Of a stretch of DNA of 17,294 nt, positions 1 through 8,015 are shown in pieces. The notes below the pieces were generated by a model that worked only from the letters and a program-made list of their open reading frames with translations, did not search any database and had not been told where the DNA came from. The stretch is from an uncultured Clostridia bacterium. GTDB taxonomy: Bacteria; Bacillota; Clostridia; Oscillospirales; Acutalibacteraceae. The first letter of the stretch is position 1, and every line of letters begins with the position of its first letter. The stretch is taken from NCBI GenBank assembly GCA_946187095.1, contig CAMHPW010000009.1, positions 1 to 17,294 on the forward strand. The letters run 5' to 3'. A program made the translations under genes and the position numbers.

Positions 1-33
1 GAGATAAGGCATCAGAAAGGAAAGTATTTGGTT

Positions 34-294
34 ATGAACAAAGTGAAAGCAGTTATTTTAGCGGCGGCAATGATATTATCTTTGGCAGCCTGTTCAACAC
101 AGCAGCCTGAAAATAACAGCAGTGAACAGCCGGTAAACAACAACGAACAGAAGAAAAATGACAGCGAAACAATTTATCAGGTTGCCTTGTTACAATCCTT
201 GACTCAGGGCTACTATGACGGCATCATTAAAGTAAGCGAGCTTGCAAAAGATGTCAACGATGCGATAAAAAAAGTGGAAACCAATGAGGAATAA
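34..294 (+). CDS. small lipoprotein with an acetolactate-decarboxylase-like segment
   Basis: The ATG at 34 is preferred over the upstream in-frame TTG at 28 because AAAGGAAAG at 17-25 then sits at normal spacing. The product is about 86 residues. It starts with a basic and hydrophobic signal peptide ending in the lipobox L-A-A-C (Cys20), so it should be lipidated and held on the outer face of the membrane. An Asn/Gln/Glu-rich linker follows. Then comes a segment (IYQVALLQSLTQGYYDG) that closely resembles residues 6-19 of the downstream decarboxylase (IYQASTLQALALGY). The similarity stops after about 25 residues, and the last part is a short charged helix with none of the catalytic His residues. 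It cannot be an active decarboxylase. It may be the remnant of an exported paralogue or a small lipoprotein that kept only this segment. The decarboxylase gene follows after 27 bases. Confidence 0.75.
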   Translation: MNKVKAVILAAAMILSLAACSTQQPENNSSEQPVNNNEQKKNDSETIYQVALLQSLTQGYYDGIIKVSELAKDVNDAIKKVETNEE

Positions 295-321
295 CAAAAC
301 ACAAATCGAGGAGAAAAACTG

Positions 322-1050
322 ATGAAATCCAACAAAATATATCAGGCTTCCACTCTGCAGGCTTTAGCACTCGGCTATACAAGACCTGTCGTTACGGTAG
401 GAGAATTACTGGAGCATGGCGATACAGGACTTGGTACATTCGAGAACGTGGACGGTGAAATGATCGTTGTTGACGGAGTGTGCTATCAGGCAAAACAAGA
501 CGGAAGCATTGTCCCTACAAGTGAAGAAGCCGGTGTGCCCTTTGCCGTTTCGGGCTTCGTAAAGGACGGAAGAAAATTTGAAATAGAAGAATTGACGGAT
601 ATTGAATCCATCAAACAGGAACTGACGTTAAGAATAGAAGAAGATTTCGGTCTGAACAGTATTCATATCGCACGGATAGACGGATGGTTTGAATCGGTAC
701 ACGCCCGTGCAGGAGCTCCGTATCGCTCTCAGCACGTTACTTTGAAAAATATCCTCTCAAAAACACTGAAAGACTTTTGTTTTGAACGGCTGTACGGAAC
801 ACTGGTATGCGTGTACTATCCCGATTATATGGACGGTATCAATGCTGCAGGATGGCATCTGCATTTCATCTCACAGGATAAGACTCTGGGCGGTCATGTA
901 TTTCAGGTATCACTAAGTTCGGGAGAATGTCTGCTGCAAAAAATGGACAGAATTGAAATACAATTACCGAGGGAAGCGGCATTTGATACATATTCCCTTA
1001 AAAAAGCCTCCCGTGATGAAATTGCGGAAGTGGAGCAGGGAAAAAAGTGA
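322..1050 (+). CDS. budA: alpha-acetolactate decarboxylase
   Basis: Family function: converts 2-acetolactate to acetoin and CO2 in the acetoin/2,3-butanediol branch of pyruvate metabolism, or diverts surplus acetolactate away from branched-chain amino acid synthesis. The 242-residue length matches cytoplasmic family members and there is no signal peptide. Visible family features are the N-terminal IYQASTLQALALGY segment, VGELLEHGDTGLGTF (residues 26-40), DGEMIVVDG (44-52) with a conserved Glu, and the zinc-binding signature WHLHF...GGH with His179, His181 and His192. The start has a good GAGGAG site 8 bases upstream. It lies 27 bases after the lipoprotein gene and 52 bases before the PAP2 gene, so the three may be co-transcribed. 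Family assignment is firm. Confidence 0.93.
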   Translation: MKSNKIYQASTLQALALGYTRPVVTVGELLEHGDTGLGTFENVDGEMIVVDGVCYQAKQDGSIVPTSEEAGVPFAVSGFVKDGRKFEIEELTDIESIKQELTLRIEEDFGLNSIHIARIDGWFESVHARAGAPYRSQHVTLKNILSKTLKDFCFERLYGTLVCVYYPDYMDGINAAGWHLHFISQDKTLGGHVFQVSLSSGECLLQKMDRIEIQLPREAAFDTYSLKKASRDEIAEVEQGKK

Positions 1051-1102
1051 TCTTCCCCGAAAAGCCCTGTGAAGTTTGTGCCGAATGAAAGGAAGTGTTA
1101 TC

Positions 1103-1654
1103 ATGGAAGCAATACAATCGTTTGACTTATCTGTTTTAAACGCTATACAGAATACGCTGAAATGCGGATTTTTGGATTTTTTCACTGTATTTTTGAGTTA
1201 TCTGACGACCTCCGGTATCATCTGGATTGCTGCGGGCATTATCATGCTGTTTTTTAAAAAAACCCGTGCGGCAGGAATTATCTTGCTGGCAGCCTTGGCA
1301 CTCGGATTTTTGACCGGTGATGTACTGCTCAAGCACCTGATCAACCGCCCCAGACCGTTTACTGTCAATACGGATATGATTCTGCTTATCAAACAGCCGT
1401 CGGGAGCAAGTTTCCCGTCAACTCACAGTGTTCTGGCGGCGGCATCAACGACCGTTCTTCTTGCAAAGAAAAAAGAAATCGGTTTTATCGCACTTGCACT
1501 GACTGTATGCATTGCTTTCTCACGTCTTTATCTCTATGTACACTATCCGACGGACGTATTATGCGGACTCCTGCTCGGTACATTGTGCGGTATAACTGTA
1601 CTGCTGATTGCAAAAGCCGTAAAGTTGGAAAACAAACTTACAAGTAAAAAATAG
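1103..1654 (+). CDS. PAP2-family membrane phosphatase
   Basis: Integral membrane phosphatase of the type 2 phosphatidic acid phosphatase superfamily; members dephosphorylate lipid phosphates such as undecaprenyl pyrophosphate or phosphatidylglycerophosphate outside the membrane. All three signature motifs are present in order: K-x6-RP (KHLINRPRP), the PSGH-type motif (SFPSTHS) and S-R-x5-H-x3-D (SRLYLYVHYPTD). About five hydrophobic segments surround them. I chose the ATG at 1103 because AAAGGAAG lies 7 bases upstream; an in-frame TTG at 1076 has no such site. The product is 183 residues, typical for small bacterial PAP2 proteins. The substrate cannot be told from the sequence; undecaprenyl pyrophosphate recycling (BacA-independent type) is one possibility. 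It ends with TAG, just before a terminator hairpin. Confidence 0.9.
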   Translation: MEAIQSFDLSVLNAIQNTLKCGFLDFFTVFLSYLTTSGIIWIAAGIIMLFFKKTRAAGIILLAALALGFLTGDVLLKHLINRPRPFTVNTDMILLIKQPSGASFPSTHSVLAAASTTVLLAKKKEIGFIALALTVCIAFSRLYLYVHYPTDVLCGLLLGTLCGITVLLIAKAVKLENKLTSKK

Positions 1655-1686
1655 TCATAATACAATTTTTCACCACACACATACAG

Positions 1687-1731
1687 AAAAGGCTCCCAAA
1701 CAGCATAACACACGCTGCTTGAGAGCCTTTT
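1687..1731. terminator. bidirectional intrinsic terminator
   Basis: Two 18-base arms, 1687-1704 and 1714-1731, pair around a 9-base loop, with AAAA on one side and TTTT on the other. The arms carry two mismatches. Read on the - strand these become G-U wobbles, so the hairpin is better for the - strand phosphatase gene ending at 1783, but it also lies 32 bases after the + strand PAP2 gene. It separates two convergent transcription units. Confidence 0.85.
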
Positions 1732-1782
1732 CCTTTTGAATCGTCAGTTCAGATTCTTATTATCCGATTCAATGATAAGTTT

Positions 1783-3291
1783 CTACGTTTTGGAACCATT
1801 GTATTTCATTCCAAGCATTGTCAAATCATCAAACTGGGGAGCTTCTTTTACAAAGGCATCCACAGCAGCACGGACACCTGCCAACACATCTTTCTGAGAA
1901 ACACTATTTGAAATACGGTTGAGGGCTTCCAGTGTACGTTCTGTGCCGAACAGCTCACCATTCGCATTATTAGCCTCCGCAACACCATCAGTATAAACAA
2001 ATATGCTGTCACCCTTTTTGAGCGTAATCTCTGTATTTTTATACTTTGATATCCCTGCCGCACCGATTGCCAGTCCGTGTACGTCTTTCAGTATTTCGTA
2101 TTTGCCGTTAATGTTTATCATCGGGTATTCATGACCGGCACTGGCACTTGTAAGCCTGCCGCTGCTGATTTCAAGTATGCCCAGCCATACAGTTACGAAC
2201 ATATGAGCCTTATTATTGGCATAGACCAGTTTGTTTACCCTTTCAAGTATCTCGGCAGGAGAACCGCCCATAAGGGCATGGTCATTGATGAGAATCTTCG
2301 AGGACATCATAAACAGTGCCGCCGGAATACCCTTTCCGGATACGTCTGCAATCACCATGGCAAGATCATCGTCATCGATCATGAATAAGTCATAGAAATC
2401 TCCGCCAACCTCCTTTGCCGGATTCATAGACGCATGAATATTAAACTCCGAACGATTCGGAAAGGCAGGGAAAATCGATGGGAGCACACTTGTCTGTATT
2501 TTCGCAGCCATATTAAGCTCAGTTTCCGTTGACGCAAGTTTTTTACTCTTGTCATTGAATATGATACAGTACATAATAATCAGCGACATCAGAATCATTC
2601 CGTATTGTCCCGAATTGCCGAACTGCCCCATGAGGACATATTCAACGATCGGAAAAAGCATAAATGTCATGGCGGCCGTTTTCTGACTGCGGGGACTGCG
2701 GCATGTAATAATCAGTATAATCGTAACCACCGATACCGTAATAAGATAAATATCATCTGCCCATGAAAAGACGGTTGACTGATATGCTCCGTCGGCACTG
2801 ACCATGAATGTGGTCGGATAGAAAATATTGGATAATATAACAAGAATCTCAAATACCATCAAAACAGGAAACGCTTTTTCTGCCCACTTTGCAAGTTTCC
2901 CCTCAAAATTGAGCGTTACTCTCAAATAGCGGCAGAAAAAAGAAACCATGACAAGATCAATCAGCTTATTGAGCAGGCATACCGCCAAAAAAACCGTTCT
3001 CCACTCCGGCACGAGCGTTGTGTAATACATCACTTCGTTGACTGAAAAGCAGACACTTACCAAAACGATCAGGAGTCTGAAATTTTTTGTCCCCTCCCCT
3101 TCCTGCTTCATACAGCCGTAAAACAGTGCCGCACAAATCAGCGAACCCAGGGAATCTACACCCGAATCAAACAGAAACGGCTTCAGCCTTTCTTCCATGA
3201 AGAAAGGAAAGCTGATTGCTATGATAAACAGGGCTGATACGATGGTAAAAATCAATCCATACAATCTGATATTTTTCAGTTTCTCAATCAT
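1783..3291 (-). CDS. membrane-bound SpoIIE-type PP2C serine phosphatase
   Basis: 502 residues. The first about 250 residues contain seven or eight hydrophobic segments and form a membrane sensor region. A short helical linker (about 250-270, ending in a KIQTSVLP motif common in this family) leads to a PP2C/SpoIIE domain. Metal-binding and catalytic motifs are all present: VGGDFYD (295-301), DVSGKG (316-321), VYTDGV (432-437) and FDDLT (487-491). Family role: these enzymes dephosphorylate a phosphoserine on an STAS-domain antagonist, which then captures an anti-sigma kinase and frees a sigma factor (RsbU/SpoIIE logic). The STAS partner is the gene just upstream, 25 bases away. GGAG lies about 8 bases before the ATG. 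No anti-sigma kinase (RsbW/SpoIIAB type) is visible here. The substrate and signal are inferred. Confidence 0.92.
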   Translation of the reverse strand: MIEKLKNIRLYGLIFTIVSALFIIAISFPFFMEERLKPFLFDSGVDSLGSLICAALFYGCMKQEGEGTKNFRLLIVLVSVCFSVNEVMYYTTLVPEWRTVFLAVCLLNKLIDLVMVSFFCRYLRVTLNFEGKLAKWAEKAFPVLMVFEILVILSNIFYPTTFMVSADGAYQSTVFSWADDIYLITVSVVTIILIITCRSPRSQKTAAMTFMLFPIVEYVLMGQFGNSGQYGMILMSLIIMYCIIFNDKSKKLASTETELNMAAKIQTSVLPSIFPAFPNRSEFNIHASMNPAKEVGGDFYDLFMIDDDDLAMVIADVSGKGIPAALFMMSSKILINDHALMGGSPAEILERVNKLVYANNKAHMFVTVWLGILEISSGRLTSASAGHEYPMININGKYEILKDVHGLAIGAAGISKYKNTEITLKKGDSIFVYTDGVAEANNANGELFGTERTLEALNRISNSVSQKDVLAGVRAAVDAFVKEAPQFDDLTMLGMKYNGSKT

Positions 3292-3316
3292 ATCTTCTCT
3301 CCATTATATTACCGTT

Positions 3317-3667
3317 TCATTCGATGGTAAACAGAAGGTTAAATCCTGTCATTTCAAAAACGTCCATGACAGACGGAGAAGGATGACGAACAACCATTCC
3401 GCCTTTATCCTCCATTGCCTGTGCCGCACCGAGCAGAACACGAAGTCCCGCACTGGAAATATATTCCAGCTTATTAAGATCAAAAATCAGTTTATCGGCA
3501 TCATTGGCAACTTCATTGACCTTTTTTTCAAGGTTGGGAGATGTCATTGTGTCAAGTTTGCCGTCAAGCAAAAATGTATACTCTGCTTCGTCTTTCGTCA
3601 CAGAAACATCCAGATGGCTGTTATTGCTCAAATTTGTATTCTTATTCTTTTTACCAAACAATCCCAT
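3317..3667 (-). CDS. STAS-domain anti-sigma factor antagonist-like protein
   Basis: 116 residues. A short charged N-terminal extension (MGLFGKKNKN...) precedes a complete STAS domain at about residues 19-116. The phosphorylation loop LEYISSAGLRVLL is conserved; Ser72, aligned with the RsbV phosphoserine, is the likely phosphorylation site, in contact with the downstream PP2C enzyme. Family role: the unphosphorylated form binds an anti-sigma kinase and releases its sigma factor. AAGGAG lies 8 bases upstream of the ATG. The gene is transcribed just before the phosphatase gene with a 25-base gap, so the pair forms one unit. The gap of 93 bases to the upstream exported-protein gene contains a probable terminator, so the pair may have its own promoter or depend on read-through. 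Confidence 0.92.
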   Translation of the reverse strand: MGLFGKKNKNTNLSNNSHLDVSVTKDEAEYTFLLDGKLDTMTSPNLEKKVNEVANDADKLIFDLNKLEYISSAGLRVLLGAAQAMEDKGGMVVRHPSPSVMDVFEMTGFNLLFTIE

Positions 3668-3702
3668 ATTTGTATTCTCCTTGTAATTTACTTTTCATTC
3701 CG

Positions 3703-3734
3703 AAAAACACAGCGAAGAATCAAAATTCTTTCGC
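3703..3734 (-). terminator. probable intrinsic terminator after the exported-protein operon
   Basis: On the - strand GCGAAAGAAT and ATTCTTCGC (3734-3725 and 3720-3712) pair around a TTTG loop with one bulged A, followed by TGTGTTTTT. The stem is short and only moderately stable. It lies 27 bases after the stop of the gene ending at 3761 and before the STAS gene, so it may give partial termination. Confidence 0.5.
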
Positions 3735-3760
3735 CGTATCCTTCGGAAACTCAGATATAT

Positions 3761-5824
3761 TTATTCTGCCGTTTCTTCTTTTTTCTTTTTCAGCATGGGG
3801 AACATGACAAATGTTGTACCGAGAATACCGATAACCAATCCGCCGATTCCTGCAAGAGCAAGGTAGCCTGCGTTGAAAGCGGATGCCGTTGAAGCAGATT
3901 TGTCTGATGCGTTCGTTCCTGTTGATGTGGACTTTGCAAAAGCCGTTTCATCGCCTTTCCAGAAGAGATACATACCGTTGTTATCGTCACGGTAGCAATA
4001 AGCCGTATCGTCTATCTTAACGGGGTTTTCAAAGGTGAACATATGCGGACAGCCGTTACAGCCGTTGGGGGTATCGCTTTTGCCCTTTTGGAGCATCAGG
4101 GTATCCGCAAGTATCGGCTTGCCCTTTGCACTTGAACGGTTCACATACATGGCAAGCCATTGTAAACCAACGTCTGCATTGATATCCGCAGCATCACCGC
4201 AGCCCCAGCTCTTATAATCCGATACACCGCCCTGTGCACTTGTATGTAAGCCGATTTCCTGACGATTACACTTTACTACTTCATAATAAGCAAACTGGTC
4301 AAAGTTGATCAGCTTGACCTGTTCGCCGTTTTCATCTTTTGTGTAAGTAACGATGTCCGATTCATCAACGATCATTGTCGGGATAACCGAAAACGTGCGG
4401 TGATAATACTGGTAGAGCTGTACACCCTTGAGTGCCGCCGCAAGAATCATCAGTGCACCGCCGATTGCACGGTTAATACCGCTGTAGATAGAAATGCTCT
4501 CCAGTTCCTTGCCGTCCTCGCTCTTGAAGGTTTCGCTGCCGGAGGGGAAATCTGCTAACATAACGGAATCGCTGTCAACACCGAGCTTCAGGAGTGTCGG
4601 GAGTGTCATAAACTCCAGAGCCGCACGCTGTCCATTGGAGAGAGCCGCCGCAAGAGGAGCAAAGTAGTTATATTCTTCGCTGTAATCTGCATTTTCATCT
4701 TCGGGACGGAAAAAATCATAAAGTGTTTCGCCCCATTCGCCCGAATAGTTGATATAACTCAGGTTTTTATAATAAGTATTAACAAGGTCAAACTTTTTGA
4801 ACTCGCTCTGATAACGATCTTCATTCTCTTCACGCAGAGCGTTGAAATACTGCTCGGCTTTATTGCTGATGATCTCAGTTTCTTCAGACCAAAGGTCATT
4901 CTGATCGCAGTAGCTTTCATACCAGAGGATATTCTCGTGTATGATAATCCACTGTGCCGCAAGCATTTTTGCATAGTCCTCAAAATGTGCCGCCAAAAGA
5001 CTCATTGCCGCAGACGGTGCCAGATCCTGTCCCTCTGCCTCGGGTGCAAATTCTGCAACACGTTTCAAAAGAGCCTGACCGCTCAGACCGTTCAGACGGT
5101 CAAGCCATGAATCCTCTGAGGTATCTGTCGCCAATGCCAGTGCCTGTTCAACGATCTGAACAGCGGGACCGGAGCTTTCAAGAATGATCTGCTGTAAATC
5201 GGCGGTGTTGAGTTTCTGTTCAGCCGAAAGTGCATTGTAAGCATCATCACCGATTTCGGTTTTGGTTTCGTTCAGCAACAAATCGCCCAAGGGCTTTCCC
5301 GTGTCGTTTACGGCATAGTCGCCGCTGGGATCGCCGTCATAGAATTTGTTGAGGATATCATGTGCCATCTGTGCTCGCTTTTTACCGCCCTCACTGCCCT
5401 TGCCGTTATAATTATCACGGTATTCCTGCAATGCAGGGACGAAAGTGTTGATAAACTCATCAATATCCGTCTTTTTCTGAGCTACAAGGCTTTCGTAATC
5501 GTCAAAGCTGTAGCCGCCTTTCATGAACATTGTTGCCATATCGGTAATAGCTTCATTCGGGTTTGATGTACGCTTGATACCCATCACCGCAACGGCATTG
5601 GTTTTTGCTTTAGAGGATTTGCCCTCGTTCAAATCGGCAAACGGCTCCCAGCCGTTGTCCCTGAGCTATTTTTCGGCATCCTCTTTCTTCTCGCCGTAGG
5701 CAATGAATACGTCCTTCAGGTATTTTCCGCTGTTATCCTCTGCCGCACTTGCACTTATAGTAAACACACTTACTGTCATAACCAGCAGCATAGACAACAT
5801 CTTCATAGGGATAGTTCTTTTCAT
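3761..5824 (-). CDS. exported, C-terminally anchored protein of unknown function, interrupted by an in-frame TAG
   Basis: The natural start is the ATG at 5824, with AAAGGAG 9 bases upstream. It encodes a clear signal peptide ending at about ASAA (residues 25-28). Codon 53 (5666-5668) is TAG, and after it the frame is open for 634 more codons. The sequence around the stop (GEKKEDAEK-stop-LRDNGWEPFADLNEG) continues the family's N-terminal module, which ends in GIKRT(x5)AITDM. That module matches the N-termini of the neighbouring exported proteins, so the upstream part is real. Without read-through only a 52-residue peptide is made; the first downstream start option is a TTG at 5632 with no signal peptide. 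The middle is helical, with LSNGQRAALEF matching LSPAQRAAFQL of the 757-residue neighbour, and there is a CNGC pair. A Ser/Thr linker, one membrane helix and a KKKKEE tail end the protein, giving an extracellular body on a membrane anchor. Function unknown. The stop lies 93 bases from the STAS gene. Confidence 0.8.
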
Positions 5825-5846
5825 TTTGGTTTGCTCCTTTCCATAC

Positions 5847-8015
5847 TCAGCTTACTTGCTTGATATATCCGAATGTAGCGGTGGAACTGTAATAGCCGAA
5901 AGCAGGCAGCTTGCAGCTTTCACGAACCTGATATTTTGTTTTTGCTTTGCTGTCTGCCCTGTCAACATACATATAGACACGGTTGTCAGATGATTCCCAG
6001 CTGTTGCCGCCTATACCGGGGATAACTCCCTTGTTGAGAGAATATTGTGTGCCGCCTTCTGCTGTCAGCTTCCAGTTTTCAGGTGAGCTGTCTATGCCTG
6101 TTACACATTCCCAGATAGGATCAGTATATGCGGAAATATCGAACTTCATTGAGCCGTAATAGCTGCGTTCAAAAACAGAAGCAAGCTGCTCGGTGGTAGC
6201 ATACCTCGGGGATATGTCGCCGTAGGTAAAGCAGATATTCGTTATCGGAAATACTGCCGATTCTGCCGACTTATCGGTGTAAAAATCCGCCCTGGTGTAA
6301 TAGAGATACAGTCCTGTTCCTCCGTTGCCCTCGTTAAGGGAAACGACCTCTGCGCCGGATTTCAGATTGTGCTTCAGGAGCATATATTCTACGCCTTCAA
6401 TTTTATCTGAGTCGGTATATTTACTGAATGTAAGAACCTTTTTACCCTTTTGCACTTTTGTAATCCCACTGTATCCGCCGTCTATGCGTACCTGAGTGGG
6501 CGGGTTTTCGCCGGAGTAAAGGAATATATCGGTGATCGCATTCGCTTTATCATTTGTACGGCGATAACCGACAGCAATCCATTTTTGGGAGAAAGAATTA
6601 TAATTGCAGTTGACATCCACAGCGGCATAAGCATTGGTAGTACCTATCATATCGACAAACGCTTCTTCCTTTGTATTGCCAACGCCGAGGTAAAGCTGCT
6701 CATAATACGGCAGATCGGCACGGTCATAGCCAAGATGGATATATTTGTATTCATCCGTCCTCATACGGAGCTGTCCGAACTGCGGCAGGCTGCTGTCCTT
6801 ACGGTCTGACTCGCTGACGGTAAATGTCGTATTATAACCGTTGATGAAGATATCGCTGCTGATATGAAGGCTTGTGATCGGTGCCTGATAGCTTGCCGTA
6901 CCTGTATTGGTGGAATAATAGAGGAAGTAATTGCCCTCCTTTGATTTTACCGGACCGCTTGCAAGATAGCACGCCGTAGAACCCGAAGTGAGCTTTGTGG
7001 GAGCCGTGCTCTGGTTAGAATAGTATTTCAGAGCACCATAAGCTGCACCTGTTTTTTTGGATGTGCGGACGACACCGACATAAGCACATTTGAAATCCTT
7101 TTCGTATTCGTCGATAGATTTCTTTTCTTCTCTGTCGTGTCCTTCCCAACGATAACATGCCATCTCATTGCCACGCACCCATACGCCGTTTTTCAGGCTC
7201 TTGATATTTGTATCGTTACAGTGCAGCTCATACCAGGGATGTTCAGAGGAGAGATCAACGGGTATGATCTCGTCAAATTCCGTTACCAACGGACAGTCGG
7301 AAATATCATCGTGTCCTGCTGCAATGGTTGCCCATGAGGTGGCAGCATTCGAGTAGAGATTGGCAATAGCTTCCTCCGGATTTTTGCCCACGCCGCAGAA
7401 CATAGCCGCAACATACTGCTTGGCAGTATATTCGTTTCTTTGGAGAACTTTTTTTCCATTTTCAGTTGTCGCTGCCGGGCTGTCATTCTTTTCGTCCTTG
7501 TCGGCAGTTCTTCCGCCTGCATTCTTTTTAAGGAAGAGATAGAGATATTTTGATCCCTTGTTCGTGGTATCGAGAGCAAGGTTCATCGGATGCTCATAAT
7601 CTCCGGGTGTACGCAGGTCGCACAGAGAAACATATTCCTCCATCTGACCGGGTTTCTCCTCCATGCTGAATGTAATATCATCATACTTCAGCGGTAAAAC
7701 TCCGTTACGAGGTCCCGAGGTCATAAGATAGTGCGACAGCACTTCCGTTTCCTTATCCGTCATCCGGTTAAGGTCTTTCTGTCTTGCTTCATAGTTTGTA
7801 TAAAGCGGGAATGACATTGCAATCGGATTAAAATAACCTGCTGTAATGCCTGCCGAATTGATCGGACTGCCCTGTATACTGACGTTGCACGCCTGGAATG
7901 TGCCGGCAGGTGTTTTCATGCCTGTATATTTTATCTGGGAACTTATTTCGGTATAGGGAGTGACAAGACCTGAAATACCTGTTATCGCCCTGTACGGATT
8001 ATAGGTGTATGACAT
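5847..8015 (-). CDS. extracellular beta-repeat region, probably the C-terminal half of the preceding exported protein
   Basis: 722 codons from an ATG at 8015. It has no signal peptide and no ribosome binding site before that ATG, which lies inside the end of the upstream gene (7999-8015 overlap). Yet the content looks extracellular: repeated strand motifs such as YLYYTR(x11)FPITNI, VGYRRT(x5)AITDI and LYYSTN(x7)APITSL. I therefore think it was, or is, read as the continuation of the upstream protein after a +1 shift within a window of about 50 bases (roughly 7999-8050). For example, removing one A at TTAATG gives SDSAV-MSYTYNPY. No transmembrane helix is seen in this half. The motifs resemble MABP-type beta-prism units, a structural guess. 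It ends 22 bases before the next gene's ATG, so the operon continues. Alternative: a separate, translationally coupled cytoplasmic protein, which fits poorly. Confidence 0.75.
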   Translation of the reverse strand: MSYTYNPYRAITGISGLVTPYTEISSQIKYTGMKTPAGTFQACNVSIQGSPINSAGITAGYFNPIAMSFPLYTNYEARQKDLNRMTDKETEVLSHYLMTSGPRNGVLPLKYDDITFSMEEKPGQMEEYVSLCDLRTPGDYEHPMNLALDTTNKGSKYLYLFLKKNAGGRTADKDEKNDSPAATTENGKKVLQRNEYTAKQYVAAMFCGVGKNPEEAIANLYSNAATSWATIAAGHDDISDCPLVTEFDEIIPVDLSSEHPWYELHCNDTNIKSLKNGVWVRGNEMACYRWEGHDREEKKSIDEYEKDFKCAYVGVVRTSKKTGAAYGALKYYSNQSTAPTKLTSGSTACYLASGPVKSKEGNYFLYYSTNTGTASYQAPITSLHISSDIFINGYNTTFTVSESDRKDSSLPQFGQLRMRTDEYKYIHLGYDRADLPYYEQLYLGVGNTKEEAFVDMIGTTNAYAAVDVNCNYNSFSQKWIAVGYRRTNDKANAITDIFLYSGENPPTQVRIDGGYSGITKVQKGKKVLTFSKYTDSDKIEGVEYMLLKHNLKSGAEVVSLNEGNGGTGLYLYYTRADFYTDKSAESAVFPITNICFTYGDISPRYATTEQLASVFERSYYGSMKFDISAYTDPIWECVTGIDSSPENWKLTAEGGTQYSLNKGVIPGIGGNSWESSDNRVYMYVDRADSKAKTKYQVRESCKLPAFGYYSSTATFGYIKQVS

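Noticed and set aside
3197..3892. Open + strand frame of 231 codons across the STAS gene
   Set aside because: It is antisense to two well-supported genes, has no recognisable motifs, and its residues (Cys/Ile/Phe-rich) look like a shadow.
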